A DNA stretch of 64,000 nt from Geomonas sp. RF6 (GCF_021044625.1 NZ_CP087999.1:1505001-1569000); one strand, 5' to 3'. Shown: positions 19,051 to 29,695, numbered from the stretch's first letter. Notes: a model not told the origin generated them from the letters alone. Numbers and translations are program-made.

Positions 19051-20868
19051 ATGACCAAACACACTGAATCGTACTGGGGCGGTGTCATCAAATCGATGGG
19101 CCTCGTCTTTGGTGACATCGGCACAAGCCCGATTTACACACTCTCGGTAATCTTCGCCATCACCAAGCCGACGCATGACAACGTCTTCGGCATCTTGTCC
19201 CTCATCGTCTGGACCCTCATTATCCTCGTCACGGTAGAGTACGCCTGGCTGGCCATGAGCCTCGGGCGCAAAGGCGAAGGGGGGACGATCGTCCTGAAGG
19301 AGATACTGACCCACATTCTGAAGGGTGGACGGTATCTCGCCTTCGTCGGCGTCCTCTCTTTTATAGGGGTATCTCTTCTGCTGGGGGACGGCGTCATTAC
19401 CCCCGCCATCAGTATCCTCTCCGCCGTCGAGGGCCTCGTGCTGATACCGGCCTGTTCCGGTGTGCCGCAGGGGGTGCTCATCTTCATCGCGGCGATTATC
19501 GCCATCACCCTCTTCATCTTCCAGTCGAAGGGGACCGACAAGGTCGCCCGCGCCTTCGGGCCGCTCATGGTGATCTGGTTCGTGGCGCTGACCGTAAGTG
19601 GCCTCATCTCCATTGCCGGTGTTCCCAACATCCTGGAGGCGGTGAGCCCCTGGTACGCCGTAAAATTCTTCCTCGACAACGGCGTCGCCGGCTTCTTCGT
19701 GCTCTCGGAGGTAATCCTTTGCGCAACGGGGGGGGAGGCGCTCTACGCCGACATGGGGCACCTCGGGCGAAAGCCGATCATCCGCGCGTGGTACTACGTC
19801 TTCTTCGCCCTGGTCATCAACTACCTGGGACAGGGGGCATTCCTTCTGCGGCACCCCGAGGCGAAAAACATCCTCTTTTCCATGGTGCAGTGGGAGTCGC
19901 CGTTTTTGTACGTCCCCTTCCTGATACTGACGATCCTCGCCACCATCATCGCCTCGCAGGCGCTGATCAGCGGGGTCTTCTCCATCGTATACCAGGGGAT
20001 TACCACCCGCATCATGCCCCTTATGAAGGTGGACTACACCTCCAGCCACCTCAAGAGCCAGATCTACATCGGCTCCGTCAACTGGTTACTGATGGTCCTC
20101 GTCATCTTCATCATGCTCCTGTTCAAGAAGTCCGAGAACCTCGCCGCGGCGTACGGTCTCGCGGTCACCGGCACGATGGTGATAACCGGTATTATGATGA
20201 CCTGGATCTTTTCCCGCACCACGAAGAGGTGGAAGGTACCCATCGCGGTGCTGGTCACCATTGTGGACATCATCTTTCTAACCGCAAACCTGAACAAGCT
20301 CCCCCACGGCGGCTACTGGTCCCTCATCCTCGCCGGCGTCCCCTTTGGCACCATCCTCGTCTGGACTCGCGGGCAGCGCGCACTCTACCGGGCCCTGGCC
20401 CCGCTCGATCTGGACACTTTCCTCGTCTCCTACGAGCAGATCTACGCCAAGGGGCGGAACATTCCGGGGACCGGTCTCTTCTTTACCAGGGAGTACCACA
20501 TCATCCCGCCGTACGTCATCCACTGCACCGTGCGCAGCAACATCGTGTACGAGAGAAACGTGTTCATTTCCATCGACCGCACCGACGAGCCGTTCGGCGT
20601 GACTTCGAAGGTAATTCCGAACATTGGAACCGGTCTCGATGCCTTCCAGATCAGTGCGGGGTACATGGAGGTGCTGGACATCGAGAAGCTCTTGAAGAAG
20701 CATGGGATAGCGGAGAAGGTTATCTTCTACGGAGTCGAGGACATCACCACCAGCAACCCGGTGTGGAAAATATTCTCGGTCATCAAGAAGCTCTCTCCGA
20801 ACTTCGTGCAGTTCAACAAGTTGCCCGCCAGCAAGCTGCAGGGGGTTGTAACGAGGGTGGAGATGTAG
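19051..20868 (+). CDS. kup: KUP-family potassium uptake protein
   Basis: Inner-membrane K+/H+ symporter with 605 residues, close to the usual 620. The N terminus SMGLVFGDIGTSPIYTLSVIF is the KUP signature. About twelve hydrophobic segments run to residue 430 (for example LGDGVITPAISILSAVEGL), followed by a soluble C-terminal domain with VPNIGTGLDAFQISAGYMEV-like sequence. It stands alone, with ileS divergent and a terminator immediately after. It is probably a low-affinity constitutive K+ importer. Confidence 0.95.
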   Translation: MTKHTESYWGGVIKSMGLVFGDIGTSPIYTLSVIFAITKPTHDNVFGILSLIVWTLIILVTVEYAWLAMSLGRKGEGGTIVLKEILTHILKGGRYLAFVGVLSFIGVSLLLGDGVITPAISILSAVEGLVLIPACSGVPQGVLIFIAAIIAITLFIFQSKGTDKVARAFGPLMVIWFVALTVSGLISIAGVPNILEAVSPWYAVKFFLDNGVAGFFVLSEVILCATGGEALYADMGHLGRKPIIRAWYYVFFALVINYLGQGAFLLRHPEAKNILFSMVQWESPFLYVPFLILTILATIIASQALISGVFSIVYQGITTRIMPLMKVDYTSSHLKSQIYIGSVNWLLMVLVIFIMLLFKKSENLAAAYGLAVTGTMVITGIMMTWIFSRTTKRWKVPIAVLVTIVDIIFLTANLNKLPHGGYWSLILAGVPFGTILVWTRGQRALYRALAPLDLDTFLVSYEQIYAKGRNIPGTGLFFTREYHIIPPYVIHCTVRSNIVYERNVFISIDRTDEPFGVTSKVIPNIGTGLDAFQISAGYMEVLDIEKLLKKHGIAEKVIFYGVEDITTSNPVWKIFSVIKKLSPNFVQFNKLPASKLQGVVTRVEM

Positions 20869-20915
20869 GGATGAAGCAATGGGCTCTATCAGGGGGCCGT
20901 CAACCGCAAAGACGC

Positions 20916-20950
20916 AAAGAAGGCCGGGCACCGAATGCCCGGCCTTCTTT
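20916..20950. terminator. Bidirectional terminator between kup and the cytochrome operon
   Basis: A perfect 15-bp stem AAAGAAGGCCGGGCA/TGCCCGGCCTTCTTT with loop CCGAA. T-rich on both strands. It separates convergent kup (+) and the multihaem cytochrome gene (-). Confidence 0.9.
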
Positions 20951-20977
20951 CGTTCCGGCTTGATACCTTTCATTTCG

Positions 20978-23968
20978 CTACCACGACTGTACTCCGGGGC
21001 CGTCATGGCACCCGCTGACGATGAGGCTGCCGTGGGAGCAGGAGGCGCTCGACCCGCGCGGCGTATTGACGGTGATGCCGGTGGTGGTCTGCACCGTGTT
21101 CGTCTGCGTCGTCCCGCTCAGCCTGTTCTTGTTCGGCCCGTGGTTCACCCCCGCCCCCGAGCCGGCCTGGGTGCCGAAGCCGGTGTTGCTGACGCCGGGG
21201 TGGCACGTGCCGCACACCGATCCGTGGTGCGTCGGATGCCTGCGCTTTATGTTCGGGAAAAGAGTTCCGGTCGGTGCGGCGAGGTTTCCCGTCCCCCCGG
21301 TGCCGTGGCACGACCTGCAGTTCCCTTTCCCGTTCCCAGCCAGGAGCGGGTTTGCCACGGTATGGCAGGACATGCAGTCGGGAGCTCCGGTTGTGGCGTC
21401 CTTCGCCAGCGGGTACTGGTTCGCGGCAGCGCTTCCCCCCACACCGGTGTTGTGGCAGCCGCCGTTTGACTTCAGACAGGTGGGGGCGGCGACCGCGTTG
21501 TGGGTGAAGTAGGGCACCACATGCGCGCCTGTTGCTTCTATGGCGCCGTTGACGTGTTTCGTCCGGTCGGTGAAGCCGGTTCCGGCAGCATTGACATGCG
21601 GGTGGCAGGTTATGCAGTTTACCGGGGTCATCCCGGCGTGGGTGGCGTTGGCTGGCGGATATCCGTGGCACTTCGTGCAGTCGCTCGCGGCGACACCGGT
21701 CAGGAAGGGGCTCCCCCACGACGGCGCGAGGACCGCCGACGCCGGTTTGTCCATCTCGGGGCCATTGCCATGGCAGTACGTGTTGCTGCAGCTCCGCCCC
21801 GCCGCGGTGTATGCCGGCGTGAGCCCGCCGCTGGAAGCGAGCGCGCCGAAGACGACCGGGTTGGCCAGGACGGTGGCGGCACGAGCCCGGGAGCGGTTCA
21901 GGTGGTCGACCGTGCCGACTCCGAGGCCGCTGTGGCACTCGGCGCAGACGGTCGACTCTCCGGCCGGGAGATTGATGGCGCTGTGCGAGCCGTGAACCGC
22001 CGCGACGTCAGGATAGCTTGTCCCGCCCGGGGGGGTGGCATGGCAGGAGGTGCAGCCGGTCGCTACCGCGGTCGGATCGGCGATATGGCAGGTGAGACAG
22101 CGCGGGATCGTCTTCCCTCCGGTGAGGGGGACGTCCGCCCCGACCTGGTGACATCCCAGGCAATACCCGAAGTTGCCGCGCGCCGTGGCGTTGTGGTTGT
22201 TGTACGGCACCGCGTGCGGCGCATTTCCCGGCCCGTTGGAGTGACAGGTCCTTGCCTGCCCGAGGGCGTTCGTGAAGGTGGTGGAGAAGCAGCTTGGCGC
22301 TGCGGGGAGAGGCGCGGTGCGCCCCTGGCTCACATCGTGGCAAACCGCGCAGGCCTTGGCGATAGAGCCGGCCGTGCGGTGCGAGAAGGCGCCGCTCCCC
22401 TGCCAGTCGGTGGGGTGTGCCTTCGCAAAGGTGTGGCAGCTGGAGCAGGCGGCGGTCCTCGTGCCGTCCGCGAGGGTGGTCCCGTCGAAGGCGGTGGTTC
22501 CTTTGGTGCCGTGGCAGGCCTGGCAAACGGTGAGATCCTTCTTCGCCTCCCCGCCATGCAGGGACGGCGGTATCGTTGCGGAGGGTGCGAACGGTAGCTG
22601 ATGGAAGTGGCACAGGGTGTTGTTGAAGCATCCCGGCGCCGCAGCGACCGTAGTTGGCGGCTTTATGGTGGAGTTGGCCCCTGCGGTGTGACACTGGGCG
22701 CAGACTGTCACGTTTCGCTGGTCCGCTGTCGCGTGGGAAGCCCCGCCGGTGGAGGAGAACCACGGCTTGCGCGGGTGCGGAGCCAGAACGGCGCTGCCGT
22801 GGCAGGCGGAGTTATTGAGGCAGCTCGTCGCCGAGCCGTTCGCGAAGGAGGTCCCGTGGCATTGCTGGCAGTAGGCGAAACCGCTGGCCGAGCCGGGCGC
22901 CTTCTTCGCCTGTGCTCCATGCTGGGCCGCTGCGCCCCAGCCGGCGGGGTGGCCGATCTGGGCATGACAGAGGGAGTTGTCGAAGCACCCGCTGGCGCCG
23001 ACCGGATCCCCCGCCTGAGGCGTGCGGGAGGAGTTGGCACCCGCCGCGTGGCACAGGGCGCACTGTCCCGCGTTGCTCGTATCGGTGGTGCTATGGGAAG
23101 GCCCGCCGCTGGTGGAGAGCCACGGCGTGGCTGGATGCGGCGCGCTTATTCCGGAGCCGTGGCACGAGGCATCGTTGAAGCACCCCTGCTGTGCAGAGCC
23201 GCCGCTGTAATCGGAGCCATGACACGGCGTGCAGGAGGAAAGCCCGGTGCTCCCGCCGGCGACGGCGTTGGCGGCTGCGCCATGCCGGGCGGCGGCGGAC
23301 CATCCTGTCGGGTGTCCTTCCACTCCATGACAGAGGGTGTTGTTGAAGCACCCCGGCTCTGTCCCTGCCGGCGCCGGGTCGGAAGGCTTGCGGGACGAGT
23401 TCGCCCCGCCGGTATGGCAGACGGCGCAGGCTCTCGCGTTGCTCGCGTCCGCCGAGCTGTGGGTGCGCCCCCCGATGGAGGAGCGCCACGGCTTCTGGGA
23501 ATGGGGCGCCGCGACTTGCGCTCCGTGGCACCCGGCGGTGTTGAGACAGGACCTCCTGGAGATCCCCCCGCCAAGATCGGCCCCATGGCAGGCCTGGCAA
23601 TGGGGAAGGCCGGTTATCCCCGCGGCACGTGCATTGGCGGCAGCGCCGTGGGCGTCAGGATCGGCCCATCCGGCGGGATGTCCCGAGGGTCCCCCGGCAT
23701 GACAGCCTACTCCGTTCCGGTCGGCGCTGAAGCAGCTCACCTTGCTGATCCCCCCGGCGTAGTCGCTGCCGTGGCACTCCTTGCACGCATTGGGGTCGTC
23801 GAGATATGCCGCGGGGTGGGCACCCCCGGAAACCGGGACAACCCACCCTGCCTGGTGCCGGCCCGAAACGTCGATCGAGCTGCTGCTTCCTCCCCTGCTG
23901 CATCCGGAAAGCCCCGCCACGAGAAGAACGGCGGCACCATACAGAAGTTTTTTCATGTCACGCCTCAT
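20978..23968 (-). CDS. Large multihaem c-type cytochrome lipoprotein (about 19 CxxCH motifs)
   Basis: A 996-residue exported lipoprotein. The signal peptide MRRDMKKLLYGAAVLLVAGL ends in SGC, the lipidation site. I count 19 CxxCH haem sites, one CxxxxCH (CSNTYCH) and six CX5CH sites (for example CFNNTLCH, CLNNSACH). In the first 450 residues CxxCH and CX5CH alternate in repeats of about 70 residues. The C-terminal part CSNTYCHGNGP...CTKCHG matches the Geobacter CxxxxCH...CxxCH domain. AAGGAG stands 6 bases before ATG 23968. It is the last gene of an operon with a 5-haem lipoprotein and an outer-membrane barrel. Probable role: surface electron transfer to extracellular acceptors. Confidence 0.88.
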   Translation of the reverse strand: MRRDMKKLLYGAAVLLVAGLSGCSRGGSSSSIDVSGRHQAGWVVPVSGGAHPAAYLDDPNACKECHGSDYAGGISKVSCFSADRNGVGCHAGGPSGHPAGWADPDAHGAAANARAAGITGLPHCQACHGADLGGGISRRSCLNTAGCHGAQVAAPHSQKPWRSSIGGRTHSSADASNARACAVCHTGGANSSRKPSDPAPAGTEPGCFNNTLCHGVEGHPTGWSAAARHGAAANAVAGGSTGLSSCTPCHGSDYSGGSAQQGCFNDASCHGSGISAPHPATPWLSTSGGPSHSTTDTSNAGQCALCHAAGANSSRTPQAGDPVGASGCFDNSLCHAQIGHPAGWGAAAQHGAQAKKAPGSASGFAYCQQCHGTSFANGSATSCLNNSACHGSAVLAPHPRKPWFSSTGGASHATADQRNVTVCAQCHTAGANSTIKPPTTVAAAPGCFNNTLCHFHQLPFAPSATIPPSLHGGEAKKDLTVCQACHGTKGTTAFDGTTLADGTRTAACSSCHTFAKAHPTDWQGSGAFSHRTAGSIAKACAVCHDVSQGRTAPLPAAPSCFSTTFTNALGQARTCHSNGPGNAPHAVPYNNHNATARGNFGYCLGCHQVGADVPLTGGKTIPRCLTCHIADPTAVATGCTSCHATPPGGTSYPDVAAVHGSHSAINLPAGESTVCAECHSGLGVGTVDHLNRSRARAATVLANPVVFGALASSGGLTPAYTAAGRSCSNTYCHGNGPEMDKPASAVLAPSWGSPFLTGVAASDCTKCHGYPPANATHAGMTPVNCITCHPHVNAAGTGFTDRTKHVNGAIEATGAHVVPYFTHNAVAAPTCLKSNGGCHNTGVGGSAAANQYPLAKDATTGAPDCMSCHTVANPLLAGNGKGNCRSCHGTGGTGNLAAPTGTLFPNIKRRHPTHHGSVCGTCHPGVSNTGFGTQAGSGAGVNHGPNKNRLSGTTQTNTVQTTTGITVNTPRGSSASCSHGSLIVSGCHDGPGVQSW

Positions 23969-23993
23969 GTCACACTCCTTCGCCTGCGGGAAT

Positions 23994-24470
23994 TCAGCGG
24001 TGGCAGCTGATGCATCTCTCGTTGTTCCCCCTGCCGTGGCAGCGGTAGCAGCTCGCGGGATCTATCTTCCCCTCGATTTTGTGAATGGTGAGGTAATCGC
24101 CGCGGTGCGGCATCTCGCGGTCCGGGCGGTTGCCATACTTCAGCGAGGGCTTCATCTCCACCTGGTTTGTGTGGCAGTCTGCGCAAAATGACCTCTTGTG
24201 GCAGCTGGCGCAGAGTCGGTCGTCACTCTGGGCGTAGAAGCGGTGATTCCTGACAAAGACCGCAGTATGGCTGAATGCGGAGAAGGATTTCAGGCTCCCC
24301 TTCTGCTGATCCTCGTGGCATTCCAGGCAATTCACCTGCTGCCCCACCGCGAGCGACTCGGGATGGGACTCCGGGAGGGACGGGAGCGCCGCCATCCGGG
24401 CACACCCGGCAAGAAGAAAGAGCGCTCCGGCGAGGATCAGGGGAAAGAGGCGTCTGGATATCGTTGTCAT
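23994..24470 (-). CDS. Five-haem c-type cytochrome lipoprotein
   Basis: A 158-residue lipoprotein: signal MTTISRRLFPLILAGALFLL then LAGC. It has five CxxCH motifs (CLECH, CASCH, CADCH, CYRCH, CISCH) and several extra His that can serve as distal ligands, such as FSHTAVFVRNHRF. The start codon overlaps the stop of the barrel gene upstream (ATGA), and the large cytochrome follows after 25 bases. In porin-cytochrome conduits of Geobacter a small cytochrome sits on the periplasmic side of, or within, the barrel. I infer that role here. Confidence 0.87.
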   Translation of the reverse strand: MTTISRRLFPLILAGALFLLAGCARMAALPSLPESHPESLAVGQQVNCLECHEDQQKGSLKSFSAFSHTAVFVRNHRFYAQSDDRLCASCHKRSFCADCHTNQVEMKPSLKYGNRPDREMPHRGDYLTIHKIEGKIDPASCYRCHGRGNNERCISCHR

Positions 24471-25774
24471 TTGGTCCCTCCTTTGCCGTCGTAGGCCATG
24501 TTGTAGGTCAGGCGCACGACCGCGCGCACCTCGTCGCTGAACTGCGGGTTGCTGCCGTAGGCGACGTCACCTGAGAGTGCCAGTGCCCGCGTCAGGTGAT
24601 ATCCCCCCGAAGCCGTCCCTTCCCAGGCGCTTTTTCTGCCGAAGATCTTCTCCTTGAAAAGGTAGGCGGTGAGGTCGAGGGCGCCGAAATAGGAGGGTGT
24701 ATCGGTCATCAGGTAGCCGCGCACGGCGTGGTAGGAGGGGGACTGCGTCCCGCTGATGGCAAAGGACTGGTCGGCGCGCAGGTAGTGGTAGCCCCCCCCT
24801 GCGCGCACTCTGTTGTCGGCAAAGGAGAATTTCGCCTCCCCGCCGAAGCGGTCTGCTGTGCCGAGCTCACGCTTGTAGCGCCGGTACTCCGCGAAGAGCT
24901 CCCCCTTCCTGATCCGATAGGAGGCGCTTGCGCCGATGGAGCGCGACCGGTCGGCGGGGTCGAGGGCGGCGCCGGAGAAGAGCGCCCAGGTATAGAAATA
25001 GCTGCGATCCCGCTCTTCCTCGTAGCGCGCCGACACGGTTAGTTCCTGCACCGGCCGCACGTTGAGGAGATAGCTGTGCTCGGCGACCTGGCTCGTCTCG
25101 GTGTTGTAGCTGCTATGGCCGGTCAGCTCGACGGCACTGTGCGGGGCGAGCCACAGGTCACCTCCCACCAGGCGGTGGTTCCCGCCGGCATGTGTGGCGA
25201 GGCTCGGGGCCGCGCTCTCATAGACGCCGGAGAGTCCCACCTCCACTACCCCGCGGTACCGGTAGCTGACGCGGCCGCCGAAGAGGCCATCCCCCTTGCC
25301 GTCGCTCTCCTCCCCCGGCAGGTTGACGGTATGGACCGTCGCCCCGCCAAAGGCCGAGATTGCCAGACCGAAGGGAAGGTCGCTGCGGGCGCCGACCCCG
25401 TCAACCTGCTCGTTCACGATCCCCTCGTGCACGAAGAAGCGCCCCAGCCTGAGCTCGGCATTCGCATCTCGGGGCCGGTACTGCAGGTACCCGTAGGTGA
25501 CGCTCCCCCCCCCTTGGTCGGTGTTGTAGCTCTTTTCCGCCAGATCGAGCCGCCCCCAGCCGTAGAAGTGGAGGGAGAGGCTGGAGCCGGAGAGCCGGTC
25601 CAGGTCGAGCCCCAGGAACTGGGTGAGGGGCGCCACGTCCTTCTTCGAACCCGCAGCGTCACGCTGCTCCAGCCGCAGGATTGTCGTTGACTCGACGGAG
25701 GTGAGCGCCCAGGAGGATGCGGGGATGGTCAATAGAGTGGAGAGAGGAAGCAGGCGACAAAGAAAGACTTTCAT
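24467..25774 (-). CDS. Outer-membrane beta-barrel protein of a porin-cytochrome conduit
   Basis: A 435-residue exported protein with no haem motif. Signal peptide MKVFLCRLLPLSTLLTIPAS then SWA. The mature part is made of alternating polar/hydrophobic strands with many Tyr, Gly and Arg (SLHFYGWGRLDLAEKSY, VSYRYRGVVEVGLSGVYES, TVSARYEEERDRSYFYTWAL) and ends AVVRLTYNM. That is the pattern of a large barrel. The start is ATG 25774 with AGGAG 5 bases upstream. It is first in a three-gene operon, translationally coupled to the 5-haem cytochrome. The arrangement resembles the OmbB/Ext-type conduits of Geobacter, though I cannot assign it to one. Confidence 0.8.
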   Translation of the reverse strand: MKVFLCRLLPLSTLLTIPASSWALTSVESTTILRLEQRDAAGSKKDVAPLTQFLGLDLDRLSGSSLSLHFYGWGRLDLAEKSYNTDQGGGSVTYGYLQYRPRDANAELRLGRFFVHEGIVNEQVDGVGARSDLPFGLAISAFGGATVHTVNLPGEESDGKGDGLFGGRVSYRYRGVVEVGLSGVYESAAPSLATHAGGNHRLVGGDLWLAPHSAVELTGHSSYNTETSQVAEHSYLLNVRPVQELTVSARYEEERDRSYFYTWALFSGAALDPADRSRSIGASASYRIRKGELFAEYRRYKRELGTADRFGGEAKFSFADNRVRAGGGYHYLRADQSFAISGTQSPSYHAVRGYLMTDTPSYFGALDLTAYLFKEKIFGRKSAWEGTASGGYHLTRALALSGDVAYGSNPQFSDEVRAVVRLTYNMAYDGKGGTK

Positions 25775-26111
25775 GGGAGCTCCTGTTCTGGACCAAGGCC
25801 ATGAGATGTGAGGCAAAAAAGGTTGTCTGCGCACAGCAACATGCGAACCGGCTCATTGCCCGTCGCGGCAGGAAGCAGACTATTTGCCCGAGGCACCGGG
25901 AGGCTGTCGATCTCGCTGCAGGAGTAAAGTCTTTTCAGACCAGTGGAAATTAAGTGCTGGGGAGGAGGGCTTCAGGCCCGAAAGGAGGGTGTTCTTAAAG
26001 GAAAATAATATTGCAAAGAGATGCCGTCTCCGGCACCAGCGGATGTACCCCTGTACGATTTGTCGCTTCCCGTTGCAATCATCGACAGGGGGCGAGCTTA
26101 TGTCGAGCGAC
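25775..26111. other. Intergenic region upstream of the porin-cytochrome operon
   Basis: It should hold the promoter for the minus-strand operon. I see no convincing -35/-10 pair, no GEMM riboswitch core and no properly spaced sigma54 site (a GG...GC pair near 26020-26035 is one base short). No gene is apparent. Confidence 0.5.
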
Positions 26112-26858
26112 TCACCCGGGGCGGCCGCGTCTCAACTGCACCTGCCGCCACAACAAGAGCGCACCCCACGCCAGAGAGAGGAGGATGAGGATGGTGCCGC
26201 ACCCGTAGAAGATGCGGCCGATCAGGTGGTCGTACTGGAGCCAGCCGAGCTTTCCCAGCATGACTTCCCAGTCGTGGTAATCCTCTACCTCGCTCCCGGT
26301 GACGCCTCCAAGGAGTGGCAGCTCCCCCGCGCGGGCGTCGTCGGCATAGATCGCCACATCCATGAAGCTCTCCCCCAGCCACCACACCCCTACCGAAGCA
26401 GCGAAAGGGTTGCGCCGGGCGAGGAAGGCGCAGATCACCACGAGCGGCACCAGCAGCTGCCCGAGTGTCCCCCCGAGTACCGTCAGGAATCTGTTGCCGA
26501 GCACCCCGAAGATGACATGCCCCGCTTCGTGGAAGGGGAGGAGGGTGAGATGCAGCATGCTCTCTGCCGCATAGCCGCTGGCAATCGTCGCGCTCATGAA
26601 GCGCCACCCCCAGAAGACGAGAGCGGCAAAGAGGAGAGAACGGCCGACGACAAAGAAGTCAGGCTCTCCAGGCTCCACAGCGACGAGCGCCCCGCGCAGC
26701 CGTCCGAAAAGGTCCCCCGCCACTGCAGCAGTCGAAGCCACCGGGGGCGCAGCGGAGGCCGCCGAGGAAGACCGCCTCACCTTCGCAAATATGACCCCGC
26801 AGCGCTCGCAGGTGGTCATCCCCTCCCCTTGCTCGAAACCGCATTTAGGACAAATCAT
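26112..26858 (-). CDS. Zinc-ribbon membrane protein with HEAGH metalloprotease-like motif
   Basis: A 248-residue protein of unknown function. An N-terminal zinc ribbon (CPKCGFEQGEG...CERCG, residues 3-21) is followed by an Ala/Ser-rich linker and three to five membrane segments. FHEAGHVIFGVLGN (about residue 109) contains HExxH, as in site-2-protease-like (M50) membrane proteases, but I do not see a clear third ligand motif (LDG/NPDG). A segment WWLGESFMDVAIYADDARA may supply the Asp. It stands alone on the minus strand. It could be a membrane peptidase or an inactive relative. Confidence 0.65.
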   Translation of the reverse strand: MICPKCGFEQGEGMTTCERCGVIFAKVRRSSSAASAAPPVASTAAVAGDLFGRLRGALVAVEPGEPDFFVVGRSLLFAALVFWGWRFMSATIASGYAAESMLHLTLLPFHEAGHVIFGVLGNRFLTVLGGTLGQLLVPLVVICAFLARRNPFAASVGVWWLGESFMDVAIYADDARAGELPLLGGVTGSEVEDYHDWEVMLGKLGWLQYDHLIGRIFYGCGTILILLSLAWGALLLWRQVQLRRGRPG

Positions 26859-27067
26859 CGCTGTACCCCCCGCTCCTTCTCATCAACATGCTGTAGCACG
26901 TTGATGGCGCGGTAGTCCACCGCGAACTTTCACACCTGCCCCCCGCTGCCGCGACCACTTCATTACTTTTTTTTAAAGTTTTTCACGAGCCCGCCGAAGA
27001 TCATTAGCACCTGCCAATATTTTGCACACTATTCCTTTCACCTTTGCCGATCTAAAGGAGGGACGCC

Positions 27068-27271
27068 ATGCCTATCTATCTCGGACCGACAGAGCACCTC
27101 GACCAACCGGAGAACCTCATGGGGAACGGCCCGGCGCTGCGCGCGAAACTGAAGTCGTACATGGAGCGGCAAAGCAACCAACAGCACCTGACCCACGATC
27201 TCGATTCCCACAGAACGAGACTCGACGCCACCCCCCGCCGCAATACGGCAATGAGCAAGAGGAGATTCTGA
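27068..27271 (+). CDS. Small hypothetical protein (67 aa)
   Basis: MPIYLGPTEHLDQPENLMGN... to ...NTAMSKRRF. A basic, hydrophilic 67-residue protein with no signal or membrane segment and no family I recognise. The case for a real gene is the strong ribosome-binding site AAAGGAGGG 6 bases before ATG and the intrinsic terminator 25 bases after the stop, shared with groEL. No clear promoter was found. Confidence 0.5.
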   Translation: MPIYLGPTEHLDQPENLMGNGPALRAKLKSYMERQSNQQHLTHDLDSHRTRLDATPRRNTAMSKRRF

Positions 27272-27295
27272 AATATCCTCTATCTGCCGCCAATG

Positions 27296-27335
27296 AAAAA
27301 AGGGGAGCCAGCGTGAAGCCGGCTCCCCTTTTTTT
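27296..27335. terminator. Bidirectional terminator after groEL
   Basis: AAAAAAGGGGAGCC and GGCTCCCCTTTTTTT pair across an 11-base loop. A/T runs on both sides serve groEL (-) and the small gene (+). Confidence 0.92.
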
Positions 27336-27354
27336 GTCCGCTGGTACGGATCGG

Positions 27355-29022
<1,668 letters not shown>

Positions 29023-29130
29023 TTAGGATGGTTATGGCGCCGGCGCTTTGCGAAACGCGAAAGGGGACTTCCGGCATGTCCCGCGCGCCCGGCGACTGGT
29101 GTTTTGCCCTGCCTGGTTCCGGTCGTCGGT

Positions 29131-29421
29131 TTAGTTCTCCACCACGCCGAGGATGTCGTCTTCGCGCATGATCAGGTAGTCCTCACCATCGAGCTTCACT
29201 TCGCTCCCTGCGTACTTCCCGAAGAGCACCTTGTCGCCGACCTTCAGATCGACCGGGAACACCTTGCCATCCTCACCCCTTTTACCCTTGCCGACAGCAA
29301 CGACTTCGCCCTGCTGCGGCTTTTCTTTCGCGGTCTCGGGAATGTAAAGCCCACCGGCTGTCATTGTCTCTTCCTGAACCCTCTTCACGATGATGCGGTC
29401 CTGCAACGGTCTGAGATTCAT
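29131..29421 (-). CDS. groES: Co-chaperonin GroES
   Basis: The 96-residue lid of the GroEL chamber. [18 protein letters not shown] is the family start. The mobile loop is [20 protein letters not shown], and the protein ends with the usual [16 protein letters not shown]. The start is ATG 29421 after GGAGAGGAAGGT. The frame is open through the CIRCE element, but that extension is untranslated leader. Expression is heat-inducible through HrcA. Confidence 0.98.
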   Translation of the reverse strand: MNLRPLQDRIIVKRVQEETMTAGGLYIPETAKEKPQQGEVVAVGKGKRGEDGKVFPVDLKVGDKVLFGKYAGSEVKLDGEDYLIMREDDILGVVEN

Positions 29422-29474
29422 ACCTTCCTCTCCTTTCTTCGAGATGCCAGATCTCTTTATAGTTTCAAAAAATA

Positions 29475-29501
29475 TTAGCACTCAAAATGGTTGAGTGCTA
29501 A
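29475..29501 (-). promoter_or_regulatory. CIRCE operator (HrcA binding site)
   Basis: A perfect TTAGCACTC-N9-GAGTGCTAA inverted repeat between the groE promoter and groES. HrcA bound here represses groESL until heat or unfolded protein titrates GroEL. hrcA itself is not in the window. Confidence 0.97.
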
Positions 29502-29511
29502 ACACTCGACA

Positions 29512-29540
29512 AATATAATCAGGCTCCGGGCAAAAATCAA
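29512..29540 (-). promoter_or_regulatory. sigma70 promoter of groESL
   Basis: On the minus strand TTGATT (29540-29535), a 17-base spacer and TATATT (29517-29512). Transcription would start just upstream of CIRCE, the classical layout for HrcA repression. Confidence 0.85.
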
Positions 29541-29613
29541 GGGGCCCACCCAAATTATTTTGTGAGCCCCTTAACGGTGCAGCCGCGCGAATGGCGCCTC
29601 CCGCCGCGGGAAG

Positions 29614-29646
29614 GGGGACAGGCCCTTTTGGTAGAGGGGCTGTCCC
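29614..29646. repeat. Hairpin related to the gatC-gatA element
   Basis: GGGGACAGGCCCTTTTGGTA then GAGGGGCTGTCCC folds into an 11-bp stem. It matches the reverse complement of 7114-7147, with a T-A pair replaced by A-T. It lies upstream of the groE promoter, after the end of the DUF507 genes. Confidence 0.65.
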
Positions 29647-29695
29647 TTTCCCTTCTCGAGATGGAGGCGAGGTCGCGCTTATAGATCTTTCCCTG

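Noticed and set aside
26015-26040. sigma54 promoter for the porin-cytochrome operon
   Set aside because: The GG and GC elements on the minus strand are 9 bases apart instead of 10, and the rest of the consensus is weak.
25775-26111. A second GEMM riboswitch before the cytochrome operon
   Set aside because: The invariant GACGCAAAGCC core and closing stem are absent on both strands.
27003-27030. Second CIRCE element before the small gene at 27068
   Set aside because: Only a half site, TTAGCACCTG, is present. The inverted half is missing.
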